Below are positions 1 through 8,712 of a stretch of 64,000 bases of DNA, in pieces. The number at the start of each line of letters is the position of its first letter. The stretch's first letter is position 1. Below the pieces are notes generated by a model that saw only the letters and a list, made by a program, of their open reading frames with translations, was not told where the DNA came from and made no database searches. Source of the DNA: Nematopogon swammerdamellus (taxonomy: Eukaryota > Arthropoda > Insecta > Lepidoptera > Adelidae); contig OX336355.1 in assembly GCA_946902875.1 (NCBI GenBank), positions 18,571,347-18,635,346 on the forward strand, written 5' to 3'. The position numbers and the translations under genes were made by a program.

Positions 1-4
1 ACAT

Positions 5-50
5 AGAAAACGTAAAAAATTAAGGGGGGTTACCATACAGGAACCGTGTT
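5..50 (+). repeat. Fragment of dispersed repeat F
   Basis: The stretch with AATTAAGGGGG and CCATACA resembles the interior of the longer F copy near 42140-42185. F is a dispersed repeat whose other copies carry a GGTTTCCGTA hairpin and GTCTGTCTGTCC tracts. Only a fragment is present at the window edge. Confidence 0.4.
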
Positions 51-429
51 TTTTTTCAATGTGTTTTTTTCTAATTATTGTTGTCAACCCTACGCACCGA
101 TGAACAAATCAGATACTGATTTGTTCTGATACTGTCACCGCAAATTGAGCGTTATGTGCGGGTCGTTCTACTTATATTAGCTTGCACGTGACCCTCACTT
201 CATTTCGTCGGTATATTTATAATATACGGTATATTATACGCTAGTGCTGTATGTGCTGGCTGTGTAAGTATTCTACGAAAGCTAGCAACGTAGTAGGTAG
301 ATATGCATATATCCGAGTATCGTATCTCGTCTCACTTAGCTCGCGCACGCTAAACCGGACCCAACTTGTAAGGAAATACGGTGCATTATCGCGTAATCAT
401 GGAATAAATTTATGATAGATTTTCAAAAT

Positions 430-950
430 TCGGTGTTCTGCTTGATTATTTTTTTGGATATTTTGGTTTTCAGTGTAAATGTGATTACTTAACATAATGA
501 AAAAAAGAAATCCGACTGAGGAATTTTCCCTACTGAGTTTTTATACATGTTCAATAACTAGCTTTTGGTATGGATTTTTTTTTGGATTTTCTTACCCGTT
601 ACGCCAAATTACATTCTAAGGACATGCGAGAATAAAAACTCGACTGAGTAATTTTCCGATAGAAATGACGGGCAAAAAAAGGAAATATCTCTAAAAGTAA
701 CACTTCCATTTGAACAAAATTTTAGATTTTCATAATGTATCACATACTGATGCAAATAAATCATTTTGTAAAATAATTTTGAACCGAGGAATTTCTCAGT
801 CCAATATATTAAGCCATTTGTACTTTTAGGTATAAATACCTAACTTCGGCTTGGTTTTTTTGTTGGATTTTTTTATATAAGCTTTGGCTCATAATATACT
901 ACAACCTACCAAAGAAAAAATCGACTGAGGATTTAATGTTGGGGTCTTCA
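430..950. repeat. Degenerate ~130-140 bp tandem repeat (tentative)
   Basis: The phrase CGACTGAGGAATTTTCC, or a close variant, recurs near 513, 640, 783 and 922. Three of the intervals are preceded by a T-rich TTTTTTGGATTTT stretch. The spacing suggests four diverged copies of one unit. No coding potential is seen in 61-1200 otherwise; it is AT-rich non-coding DNA. Confidence 0.35.
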
Positions 951-1362
951 TACAACGAATCTCCCCGTTTCTTAGGCTAATTATACAAAATGCATTGCCA
1001 TCCAGATTGTACAGATTGCAGGTAGCGACGACACAAATTGGTTTTTGTGACAATGGTGTCGTGACTTCATTCAAATTTGTGTTGTAGTCAATTGTACATG
1101 GGCGCATGAGAACTATATGATGAATTTGGTTTCTGCTTATATATTGATACAAGAATCGTAAAAAAGTCATGTCGTGTTGCCGCTGGGGTAGTGCATCGCT
1201 TTAATTAAGGTCTTTGTTTACGGTGACGCTTGGTCCGGGTCGTCTCTCACCCTCAAATATGGTTGAGGGAGGCGATGGCTGGCCCTGGCGTGATGCTCGT
1301 GAACGGGTGCTGTTTGTGGAGACTGGCGTGCTCCAAATTGGCTCCAACGTGTTATATGAATG

Positions 1363-1670
1363 TTTTTTTTTTTTTATGTAATCCGGTATGGGTGTCTGAG
1401 TCGGAGCGGCCAAAGCACATGCTCTAACCAGCCAATATCACCTCCGAGAAGGTAGGTGCCACACCGGAGACTTCCCTGGATTGCTGGCTATACTGGACTA
1501 GAGGAGAACACAACCGAGGTTGCTTGCGGCCATCTCACATCCAGTACGGTGGTATCAACCCAGTCGGCTACAATTTGAGCCTACCACCTAGTAAGGGGCA
1601 AGGGAAGGGACCTACAGTTTTACACCGGTTCCGAACGGTGAAGCAGCGGGTGTAGGTATGCGGGTTTACG
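1363..1670 (-). mobile_element. SINE-B, head truncated
   Basis: Starts with a T tract and ATGTAATCCGG (reverse of the T2 polyA end), continues through T2 and the shared body, and stops near the GGTGTAGGTATGC segment, so the tRNA-like H3 head is missing. The order matches the full copy at 21309-21699. Small reading frames on both strands here are repeat-derived. 1180-1360 holds GC-richer sequence that I cannot assign. Confidence 0.85.
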
Positions 1671-1922
1671 CTTATATGACAAAATTTATGACCGGCTATT
1701 TGGAAGAATTACAAGAAAATAATCACACCACTGAAGACTAAGTTGAAGAACTACCTCGTACATCTACCACATCTATCCTCTCTCCCAAGGTGGTCTTGGG
1801 CGGGGATGATGAAGATTGTCCAGCCAAAACCCAACGATGGCTGAGGTTCCAAAAAACTTGGACGAGGATTTATATATAGCCTATAGTGCGCCTCAAGAAC
1901 TACTCTTTCCATTGGTACATTG
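1671..1922. other. No recognised feature
   Basis: About 250 bases of mixed composition without a repeat partner in this window or an open frame that looks like protein. Confidence 0.5.
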
Positions 1923-2254
1923 TACCGTGTGGGATCGGTACTTGAAAAGAATAACCCCCCTGCATCTCTCCCCGTCGCATGTCGTAAAAGTCGACTAAGG
2001 GATAAAGAAATTCGTCAGCCTCGGTAGCTCAGTGGTGCGGTCAGTCGACTGTCGTTAAGCAACGCCGAGCGCGGTCAGTACTTGGATGGGTGACCGCTCG
2101 ACCGTTGGAAGCTGGCCGTGGTTCGGATTCCACGTTAAACTCTAGGTCCCTTCCCTTCTTACCATACTAGGTGTAGTTCAGCCGGTGATACGGGCTGACA
2201 TCGCGGATGTTGTAGGCGATGTAGCCAACCGTGTCAGTTTCCATAAAAAAAAAA
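1923..2254 (+). mobile_element. Composite SINE-A (H1+H2), internally deleted
   Basis: H1 (1923-2013) runs straight into H2 at 2014, which carries the A-box-like TAGCTCAGTGGT, the 5S-like CAGTACTTGGATGGGTGACC and the B-box-like GGTTCGGATTCC. The body and most of T1 are lost: sequence jumps from ACTAGGTG to GGGCTGACATC and ends in CCAT-polyA. The element is a tRNA/5S-headed retroposon mobilised in trans by a LINE (family knowledge). Same H1-H2 order as 40903-41391 and 11957-12429. Confidence 0.88.
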
Positions 2255-2256
2255 TT

Positions 2257-2350
2257 GGTGCAAACTGCATCAAAATCTGTTCAGTGGTTCCAGAGCTTAC
2301 CTCAAACATACACACAGACAAGTTCCCTTTTATAAGAAGTTTTATTTTAT
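2257..2350 (+). repeat. Fragment of dispersed repeat G (3' end)
   Basis: ATCTGTTCAGTGGTTCCAGAG followed by ACACACAGACAAG and TTTTATAAG resembles the end of the repeat at 29262-29474. Short and diverged. Confidence 0.45.
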
Positions 2351-2720
2351 ATGTCCTTGTTGTTTGTGGTTATAATGTCGTTGCGTGACAGACAATATTT
2401 TCTCTTTTATTATATTATTCATAAGCTTTCTCAACAAATACGTGAGTAGATTGTAAGTTAGTTTTCGCAACTGACGGGCATGTTTGGAGATTGCATTTAT
2501 TTTATGAATATTTCTGTGCTGACCTCATTTCTTCTAAATGTTTGTTTCTCTCCACAGACGTGCTTGTATTCCTGCATGAAATCGGATAATAACTTTTTCC
2601 CGAAGACCTGCTCTAATCTTGTAGACCAACAGTTCAAAATAATGTTGCAAGTTAACTTTTCGGTGAAAGTTTCTCTGTCGCACCGCTAGGGTGTGGAACT
2701 GTCTTCCGGTGAGTGTATTT

Positions 2721-3421
2721 AAATATATCAACATTAACATATAAGTATAAGTATTTTAATATAATCTACTAACTACTAGGCCACTTGCGTCGACACGCTA
2801 GCTGATAGCTACGTTGTGTCAACAGCAAGAAAAGCTGGTGCCGCTGCTGAGGCTGCAGCGCTAGTGAAGCATAATCATTATATTGTAATAGCACAAAATT
2901 ATGAAATGATTGCTTTCGCTGTGGAAACATTAGGTCCCTGGTCAGCTGAAGCAAAGTCTCTCTGCAAGGATTTAGGCAGTCGACTGATAGAAGTGTCCGG
3001 GGAGGCCCGAGCTGGGGCCTACCTCATTCAGCGCATTAGTCTGGCCATACAGAGGGCTAATGCGCTGAGTGTCTTGGGAACTTTCCCTGGATCGGTCGGT
3101 ATGGATGAGATTTTTATTTATCAACCTGATTTACAGATCTCATTCATATCACTGGTCCGGGGTTGTTCTTTTTTCTTTTATATGTATAGTTTAATGAAAT
3201 CACTCTGTATACTTCTAAAACCATATTGCAATAAAGACTATTCTCTCACTACTGGGCTGGACTTAAATACAGCGCTGAATCTAGTGAAATATTCACTAGC
3301 TTCAGCTCAGGCTGTGTCCAGTCCTTTTTTTCTCTTCTTTTCATAACTATAGTTATCTAGTCTAGGTGTTGTACTTAAATTTGAAGTGAAAAATAAATAT
3401 TTCTTATTCTTATTCTTATTT
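2721..3421 (+). mobile_element. 5'-truncated LINE insert with (TTCTTA)n tail
   Basis: Lies inside LINE-alpha sequence. It carries a short open frame (2816-3346) followed by an untranslated end with AATAAA-like AAAAATAAATA and a terminal TTCTTA microsatellite. The last ~165 bp (from GGGCTGGACTT at ~3254) recurs at 8871-9027 with the same hexamer tail, which defines the 3' end of one family. The host TATTT/ATTT at both junctions could be a short target duplication. Confidence 0.75.
2816..3346 (+). pseudogene. Retroelement C-terminal protein module (partial)
   Basis: About the first 100 residues look like real protein: an Ala-rich start, then VETLGPWSAEAKSLCKDLG, then an Arg/Gln-rich segment with YLIQRISLAIQR and NALSVLGTF. 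This resembles, from memory, a conserved module following reverse transcriptase-like ORFs in many animal and oomycete genomes (pattern VETxGPxxxEAxxL...AIQRGNAxSVLGT). No start context or upstream RT is present, so this is the 3' remnant of a larger ORF. After about residue 105 the frame runs into untranslated-looking AT-rich sequence. Function of the module is not known to me. Confidence 0.55.
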
Positions 3422-3649
3422 CCCGAATCCTTTAACCTGGGTGTCTTCAAACGTCGTATCAACGGGCTATACAGCCTAGCAACAGTCCGCAAATCTGCTG
3501 GCATGGCACCTAAATGAGCGTGGTTTTGCGAGGAGAGGTGATTTTGGATCTGTCGAGTGCACCATTGGTCTCTCGGCCCAGCCACCCATGTTGGTTTAAA
3601 AAAAAAGACAATTATTCAACACATACGAGTGAAAAACAAGAGTGTTGAT

Positions 3650-3975
3650 GAGGCTTCATACAGAGGTGTGTCGGTGTATAAACCGGCCAAGTGCGAGTCG
3701 AACTTAGTCACCGAGGGTTCCGTACCACCATGTTATTATCCGGTTTATTTATTGTTTTACTTCAGAGCTTGCACTATAATCACACAAAGTTTGACGCTTG
3801 TGTGTATTACCTTTCTACGAACACGTTTCTTGTAAGGGGACACCATTCCCTAATTTTTTTTTACTTTTTTTACCCTCCAATTACGGTTCAATAGATACAG
3901 CAGTAGAACAGACAGATAGACAGCACGGTGTAGGCTTAGTAAAAGGCTTCCAAACGGGGTATACGGAAACCTAAA
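3650..3975 (+). repeat. Dispersed repeat F, diverged copy
   Basis: Begins with CCGGCCAAGTGCGAGTCG, includes GAGGGTTCCGTACCACCATG and GACAGACAGATAGACAG, and ends with ATACGGAAACCTAAAAA. The same end motifs occur at 8376, 35400, 41960 and 49360. Non-coding; classification as DNA transposon or other is not clear. Confidence 0.65.
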
Positions 3976-4052
3976 AATCGCGAAAATCTGTCAATTGTTT
4001 CTGATGTTTAGTTATTTCTACGAATTGGTCTGCATTACAAAGCCGAGAAATA

Positions 4053-4232
4053 AAGGCCCGGACTTCATGTATCCGCTTCTCCCCGGAGTTGAATAAAATA
4101 GGCCACACCCACCGGTGCGAGCGACAGAGGGAGAAACGGATGCATGAAGTTCTCACTCTGTCGCTCGCACCGGTGGGTGTGGCCTATTTTAATCAACTCC
4201 GGGGAGAAACGGATGCATGAAGTCCGGGCCTT
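4053..4232. repeat. 180-bp near-perfect palindrome (fold-back element 1)
   Basis: Left arm begins AAGGCCCGGACTTCAT and right arm ends ATGAAGTCCGGGCCTT. Arms of about 77 bp pair almost completely, including CTCCCCGGAGTTGA and GGCCACACCCACCGG, around a ~26-base loop. Resembles a MITE or fold-back element. Immediately followed by a related second palindrome. Confidence 0.85.
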
Positions 4233-4747
4233 AGGCCCGGACTATAAGCAGTCGTTTTTCTCCGGAGTTGACTAAAATAGGCCATACCGTGTGGGGCCGG
4301 TACTTTAAAAGAATAGCCCCACTGCATCTCTTCCCGTGTATGTCGTAAAAGGCGACTAAGGGATATGACTCCCTTCTTATATTACTAGGTGGTAGGGTTT
4401 AACCCGCCCGGGTTGGTACCACCGCACTGAATGAAAGGTCGGTCGAAACGGCTATGTAAATAGTTTGTGTTTTCCGTCCAGTTCAGTGTAGCCGGCACGA
4501 CCGAAGGGAAGCGCTGACGTGGCACCAAGTTTATCCGGTGTTATGGGCTGACATCACGGATGTTGTAGGTGATGTAGACACCCGTGTCAGTTTCCATAAA
4601 AAAAAAAATAAAAAAAAAAAACCACCGGTGCGAGCGACAGAGTGAGAAACGGATTCATGAAGTTCTCACTCTGTCACTCGCACCAGTGGAGGTGGCCTAT
4701 TTTAGTCAACTCCGGAGAAAAACGACTGCTTATAGTCCGGGCCTTAG
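4232..4747. repeat. Second related palindrome, split by a SINE-C
   Basis: Left part (4232-4284) contains CCCGGACTATAAGCAGTCG and GTTGACTAAAATAGGCCA. Right part (4621-4747) contains the complement in reverse order and its own inner hairpin around GATTCATGAAG. The inner segment GGTGCGAGCGACAGAG matches palindrome 1, so the two are sister copies in tandem. A SINE-C sits in the left arm. Confidence 0.82.
4285..4620 (+). mobile_element. SINE-C (H1-body-T1)
   Basis: Complete order: TACCGTGTGGGGCCGG head, GGCGACTAAGGGA, body with ACTAGGTGGTAGG, T1 with GACATCACGGATGTTG and a long A-rich tail. There is no tRNA- or 5S-like section. Inserted in the arm of a palindrome and therefore younger than it. 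Confidence 0.9.
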
Positions 4748-4763
4748 GTCCGCATCGGGCTTA

Positions 4764-7295
4764 CTAATTAAATTAAATTAAATTAAATTAAATATACGTT
4801 TAATTCAGGTATAAACCCATATCTGTACACAAACAACACATATTATACAGCACACAATTAGAAATAAAAAATAAAATATCAGATCAATTACATCAATTAC
4901 AATAATATTTGTACAATTTCGTCATTTACGTAAAATAATTGTCGGGAGATTGTGCTTATGATAGGGTTTTCACATTCACAAATACGTTTCATAAACCCTG
5001 CTCGCCGCTTCCGCATTATGCCGTAGAAGTCGTCAATGCGATGTTCGGCGAACATGCCAGACGCACTACACCTCCAAGGTAGACCCAACATGCACCGAAG
5101 TGCATTGTTGTACTGTACACGCAGCGAGTTATAAGCTCGCTGCGTGTACTGAAACCACAGCTGGTTGGTGTAGAGCGCCTGGCAGTAGGCACGGAACAAC
5201 GTTATCTTCGCCTGTACTGAACAGAATCGAAAACGTCTAGCCAACATGTTGCTCTTCATCGCTAGCACTCGGCGCTGCCTCTCCAGGTCCTCGTCATCCC
5301 TCAGTCTGTCCGTCAAGATATGGCCTAGGTACTTAAACCTTGTTACGGCTCTCAAAGGAGAGCCGCACAAGGTTATCGTAGGGATGAAAGGGGGCCCACC
5401 TCCTTGTTTAAATACCATCACCTCCGTTTTTTTGACATTGTATGTCAACCCATGTTCTCCTGCATACCGCTCACAGATATCCAGCAGTGTTCTTAGTCCC
5501 TTGACAGAGGGGCTCAGCAGCGCCATGTCATCTGCATAACTAATGTTGTTGATGCAGATATCACCTAAATGGCATCCGACCTTGGCGCTGGTGAGCTCCT
5601 CTAGCAGCTGGTTCACGTACAGATTGAACAGGTCCGGAGACGTCAAACCGCCTTGCCGCACACCACAAGTCAGCTTATACTCTTCCGAAGTCACATCGCC
5701 CCAGCGCACTGCGTTCACCTGGCTCCCGTACCAGTATCTCAACAGACATGTAATGTCATCCGGGACCCCAGTCGCTTGTAGCTTCTTCCACAAAATGTCA
5801 TAGTTTATTGTGTCAAAAGCACGACTGAGGTCCAGGAAACATCCATACACTGCTGTGCTGTTCTTTGTATAGTATCTGACTGTCTGCTTCAACGCTAGTA
5901 TAGCCATATCTGTTGAGAGACGGGGGCGGAAGCCAAATTGCGCTCTGTGTAGGTGCAAGTGCTTATACAGGGAAGGTTGAAGCAGTCTTTCGAATACTTT
6001 CGATGTAACAGTCGCAAGCGATATCGGTCGATAGTTAGACAAGCTTGCGACGTCTCCGGTCCTGTTCTTCACTATAGGTACGACAATGGTCTTCGTGAAG
6101 TCCGCAGGTAAGTAGCTGTGAGCTATACACATGTTGAACAGAGATGATAGCCTGTCATACAGAAGAGGTCCAGCAAACTGCAGGTGCTCGATGCTCAACG
6201 AGTCATGGCCCGGAGACTTACCTCGCCGCATGCGACGAACGGTAGTGGCGACCTGCTCAGGAGACATGCGCAGCACCTGCGGAACACGCTTTTCCTCACC
6301 CTCTCCCACTCCCTGCACCGTCGGCCCCACTGCTGGACCGTAGGTGAGCAGCGGGCATGACGTAGGCTGCACTGGGGGCGGCAGCACCGAGGGCGGTGAC
6401 GGTGACGGCGACGGCAACGGAGATTCTACCTTGAAGTGATCAGCAAACATGTTAGCTATTCGCCTCCGGTCCTGGACGCCATTTACGGATATCGGTAAGC
6501 AGGGTTTATGATTCAGTTTAGTGGCCTTCCAAAATTTCGAAAAATCTTTACTTGCCCTATGTTTCGCTATTATGTCCATTTTGATTTGCTCCGAATTTCG
6601 TTGACACCATTTTATTTTATTTTTAAATTCGCTTCTAGCATTTTTCATATTTTCATATACACTACCTATGTTAGGTTTTCCGTGCAACAACCAGAGTTGA
6701 TATTTAATTCGGGCGATACGGTGTTTCTCCTGGACGTGATAGTTCCAGCCGACTACGTGATTTTTTCTTTCTTTCTTACTGTGATGCGTTTCCACGGCAG
6801 CAGAGCACAGCGCGTCAATAATTTTAATGTAAAAATCATCTATACACCTAGCATGCTCTTGATTGTTGCACGGAAAACCAGTACAATTATTACGAGTACA
6901 TTCCCACTTTACTTTAGTCAAATATTCGTTACATAAATATGTATATCTCCCAATCTGTGCTTGAGATCTTTGACCCCAAAGTATTCTGTTTACATTCGAA
7001 AATGTAACTTCAGTCTTACAAATAACTACGTCTAGGTTAAAATCTATACAGAGCGGGAAATGGTCCGACCAATACACATCATTTATCACAGCCACGTTTG
7101 TAACAGCTTGCCACGCTGAGCGCGTCACAATACAATGGTCCAGCCAACTGGTGGTACCGTGCGCATCACTAAGATAAGTGTAGGTACCGGACTGTTTGCC
7201 GAGCATTCGTGTGTCCGCACGCGTCCGTAATTTATAAACATAAACATTATAATTTGTTACAATTGGACACATATTATTTTCATTCAAAACATATT
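4764..7295 (-). mobile_element. 5'-truncated APE-type LINE with pentanucleotide tail
   Basis: On the minus strand the element runs from about 7295 down to a (TTTAA)n tail at 4764-4793, a 3' microsatellite tail as left by target-primed reverse transcription. The coding region (4897-7287) is open throughout. The endonuclease N-terminus is missing, so the copy is 5' truncated and incapable of autonomous movement. The 5' boundary is approximate. Confidence 0.85.
4897..7287 (-). CDS. Non-LTR retrotransposon reverse transcriptase, 5'-truncated
   Basis: A 796-codon open frame. Residues ~1-85 are the end of an AP-type endonuclease (LDHCIV and YWSDHFPL, the final conserved SDH, at ~74-76). Residues ~285-330 are Pro/Ser-rich low complexity. 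The RT follows: NYRPISLATVTSKVFERLL, FGFRPRLSTD, LDLSRAFDTINYD at ~481-495, GVRQGGLTSPDLFNLYVNQL, and YADD at 584-587 with both aspartates. A C-terminal region holds YNNALRCMLGLPWRCSASGMF. No frameshift or stop occurs, unlike all other LINE pieces here. The first Met is simply the first after the truncation. Clade uncertain; C-terminal motif and YADD point to the CR1/Rex/jockey side rather than RTE or R2. Confidence 0.85.
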   Translation of the reverse strand: MNENNMCPIVTNYNVYVYKLRTRADTRMLGKQSGTYTYLSDAHGTTSWLDHCIVTRSAWQAVTNVAVINDVYWSDHFPLCIDFNLDVVICKTEVTFSNVNRILWGQRSQAQIGRYTYLCNEYLTKVKWECTRNNCTGFPCNNQEHARCIDDFYIKIIDALCSAAVETHHSKKERKNHVVGWNYHVQEKHRIARIKYQLWLLHGKPNIGSVYENMKNARSEFKNKIKWCQRNSEQIKMDIIAKHRASKDFSKFWKATKLNHKPCLPISVNGVQDRRRIANMFADHFKVESPLPSPSPSPPSVLPPPVQPTSCPLLTYGPAVGPTVQGVGEGEEKRVPQVLRMSPEQVATTVRRMRRGKSPGHDSLSIEHLQFAGPLLYDRLSSLFNMCIAHSYLPADFTKTIVVPIVKNRTGDVASLSNYRPISLATVTSKVFERLLQPSLYKHLHLHRAQFGFRPRLSTDMAILALKQTVRYYTKNSTAVYGCFLDLSRAFDTINYDILWKKLQATGVPDDITCLLRYWYGSQVNAVRWGDVTSEEYKLTCGVRQGGLTSPDLFNLYVNQLLEELTSAKVGCHLGDICINNISYADDMALLSPSVKGLRTLLDICERYAGEHGLTYNVKKTEVMVFKQGGGPPFIPTITLCGSPLRAVTRFKYLGHILTDRLRDDEDLERQRRVLAMKSNMLARRFRFCSVQAKITLFRAYCQALYTNQLWFQYTQRAYNSLRVQYNNALRCMLGLPWRCSASGMFAEHRIDDFYGIMRKRRAGFMKRICECENPIISTISRQLFYVNDEIVQILL

Positions 7296-7303
7296 ATACA
7301 TAT

Positions 7304-7608
7304 AAGGTGGCAGAGTGGTCTGGGCGTATGCTTGCGAGCAGTCCCAGGTTTGAATCCGGTCGTTTTTTTTTATTGCTACCGTACTGGGTGGCTCTGTTCG
7401 AGGTCGAAGCCTCAGGCGCAGCCAATTTCACCCCCGAGGAGGTGCCAGTCCGGCTTGGAGGTGGACTAATGTTGCTGGGGAAAGGCTATTAACCCGCGAT
7501 TTGAAGATTCGTGGTCGTCATTTACCAATGAGTTTTTAAAATTTCCTACAGTTTTACACCGTTCGGAAGCGGTGTAAATCTGTAGGTCTTGCTCCTACTG
7601 GTAGGTTC
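7304..7608 (+). mobile_element. SINE-B, split by a LINE end
   Basis: 7304-7361 is an H3-like tRNA head (GGCAGAGTGGTCTGGGCG and GGTTTGAATCC). The element resumes at ~7531 with ACCAATGAGTTTTT, the CCGTTCGGAAGCGG hairpin and the start of the body (CTACTGGTAGG), then stops. A minus-strand LINE end fills 7362-7530. GGTCG occurs at both junctions, a possible target duplication. T2 is absent; a LINE-delta tail follows directly. Confidence 0.7.
7362..7530 (-). pseudogene. LINE-gamma 3' end
   Basis: Reverse-strand sequence contains the end of the LINE-gamma C-terminal domain (AATCGCGGGTTAATAGCC, matching FKSRVNSL at 54655-55070), CTCCAAGCCGGACTGGCACC, GAGGCTTCGACCTCG and a polyA, here a T tract at ~7363. 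Same 3' end as at 32150-32320 and 54900-55070. Confidence 0.8.
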
Positions 7609-7611
7609 AAA

Positions 7612-7690
7612 TAGTCCATGGGCGTCGCTAGACACCTTATGGGTGGCTCGGCGCCACATGTCGCGCTTACTATAAAAAAAAATTTAATTT
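7612..7690 (+). pseudogene. LINE-delta 3' tail fused to a SINE-B
   Basis: TCCATGGGCGTCGCTAGACA, then GGGTGGCTCGGCGCCACATG and CGCGCTTACTATAAAA-polyA. Matches the 3' end of the copies at 49805-50235 and 13514-13672. It follows the truncated SINE-B body with no obvious spacer. Confidence 0.75.
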
Positions 7691-8375
7691 TTAGGACTTA
7701 AGTAGGATGAAATTTTCGATCACCGTCGAGTACGTCCATCGCTTTCGTTCTCTCACCTCGTTTCCCTATCTCTCTATATCGGCAGATTCAGCATACTTTT
7801 CTAGAGTAATATACTGCGACAAAACGAAAGTTATATTTGAAATTGGAATCATTTTCCAACGGACACATCTCATCTAACCGTTACCAATCATCATTGCTCC
7901 GAACATTCCTAGCCGTATTCCGCCAGCAGTCGTGTGGCACGTGAATCCGAGGACCTGGAGTTCTAGAGTTATGTTCCACACTCACTATTGTAACATGTCA
8001 TGCATTTCGCTAGCTTTTACACCAAGACACTATTCCATTTGATGGAGGGCAGATGTGTGAATTGAAAATAGTTGTAGTTTAGAGAGTCAGCTGTGATCCG
8101 CATACAAAGAGGTGGTAAGCAGAAACTCTTTATTTTCTTGTTACGGAAATTAATAATGTAATTGAAATGTCTTATTATGTTATACTACACCCAACCAATT
8201 TACATAGGGTTTCCATCAATCTGATCTTGCTATGTTGTAACATCACGCCATTACTACGAACAGAGTAGTATGGTCAAATCAAAACTAATCTGAATTTGAG
8301 AATAAACAGCATAATTTAGTTTACCTGAACGCAGCTTGATGTTCGAACTCGCCCTTGCAGGGGGTAATATTTAAT
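7691..8375. other. No recognised feature
   Basis: Non-coding; no copies elsewhere in the window and no protein-like frame. Confidence 0.5.
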
Positions 8376-8458
8376 TTAGGTTTCCGTAACCCGTACGGAA
8401 ACCTAATAATAAGTCTACAACGTCTGTCTGTCCGTCCGTCCGATGGCTGTATCTTATA
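8376..8458 (+). repeat. Dispersed repeat F, end fragment
   Basis: Contains the hairpin GGTTTCCGTAACCCGTACGG followed by AAACCTAATAATAAG and (GTCT/GTCC)n, as at 41960-42060. Confidence 0.7.
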
Positions 8459-8712
8459 TAAGCGACTAAGGAATAAGGGCAAGGTGCCGTGCTACAGGGC
8501 GACAGGATCGCCACCTCTCACCTTGGCACGGTTCTTCCACCGAGTCATGCAGCATATGGGGCTTCGTGCCTTCGTGATCTTGTCCTAATACATTGCTAAA
8601 CGTGGTGGTCGGTGTTGTGCTGTAATTTCCAAGAGCACTTGCAGCACAACAGCAATCACTATGCATATCCCGATTGTCGGGATACAGTGTATGTGGGTAT
8701 GTATGTATACAG
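8459..8712 (+). mobile_element. Family D copy, H1 truncated
   Basis: Begins in the last part of H1 (GCGACTAAGGAATAAGG), then TCACCTTGGCACGG, ACCGAGTCATGCAGC, AAACGTGGTGGTCGGTGTTG and the GTTGTGCTG hairpin, and ends with GTATGTATGTATAC. Compare the full copies at 36413-36752 and 47441-47756. Confidence 0.8.

Larger units (their letters stand above)
2656..3608 (+). pseudogene. LINE-alpha 3' end (RT C-terminal region), split by an insertion
   Basis: 2656-2720 encodes the SLCRTARVWN-like segment (CTCTGTCGCACCGCTAGGGT) and 3422-3608 continues with FNLGVFKRRINGL-like sequence, a stop, and a 3' tail with CAGCCACCCATG and polyA. The uninterrupted copy at 26237-26510 shows that 2721-3421 was inserted between GAGTGTATTT and CCCGAATCC. 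This is the extreme C-terminal domain typical of CR1/jockey-like LINEs. Heavily 5' truncated, with a stop within, so non-functional. 2355-2655 before it shows nothing recognisable. Confidence 0.8.

Noticed and set aside
1201..1427. Two opposed short frames before the first SINE-B
   Set aside because: Part of each crosses the SINE polyA; no motif; probably chance frames in GC-richer DNA.
5246..6936. Plus-strand frames across the LINE RT
   Set aside because: They are shadows of the minus-strand RT ORF, which has clear domain motifs.
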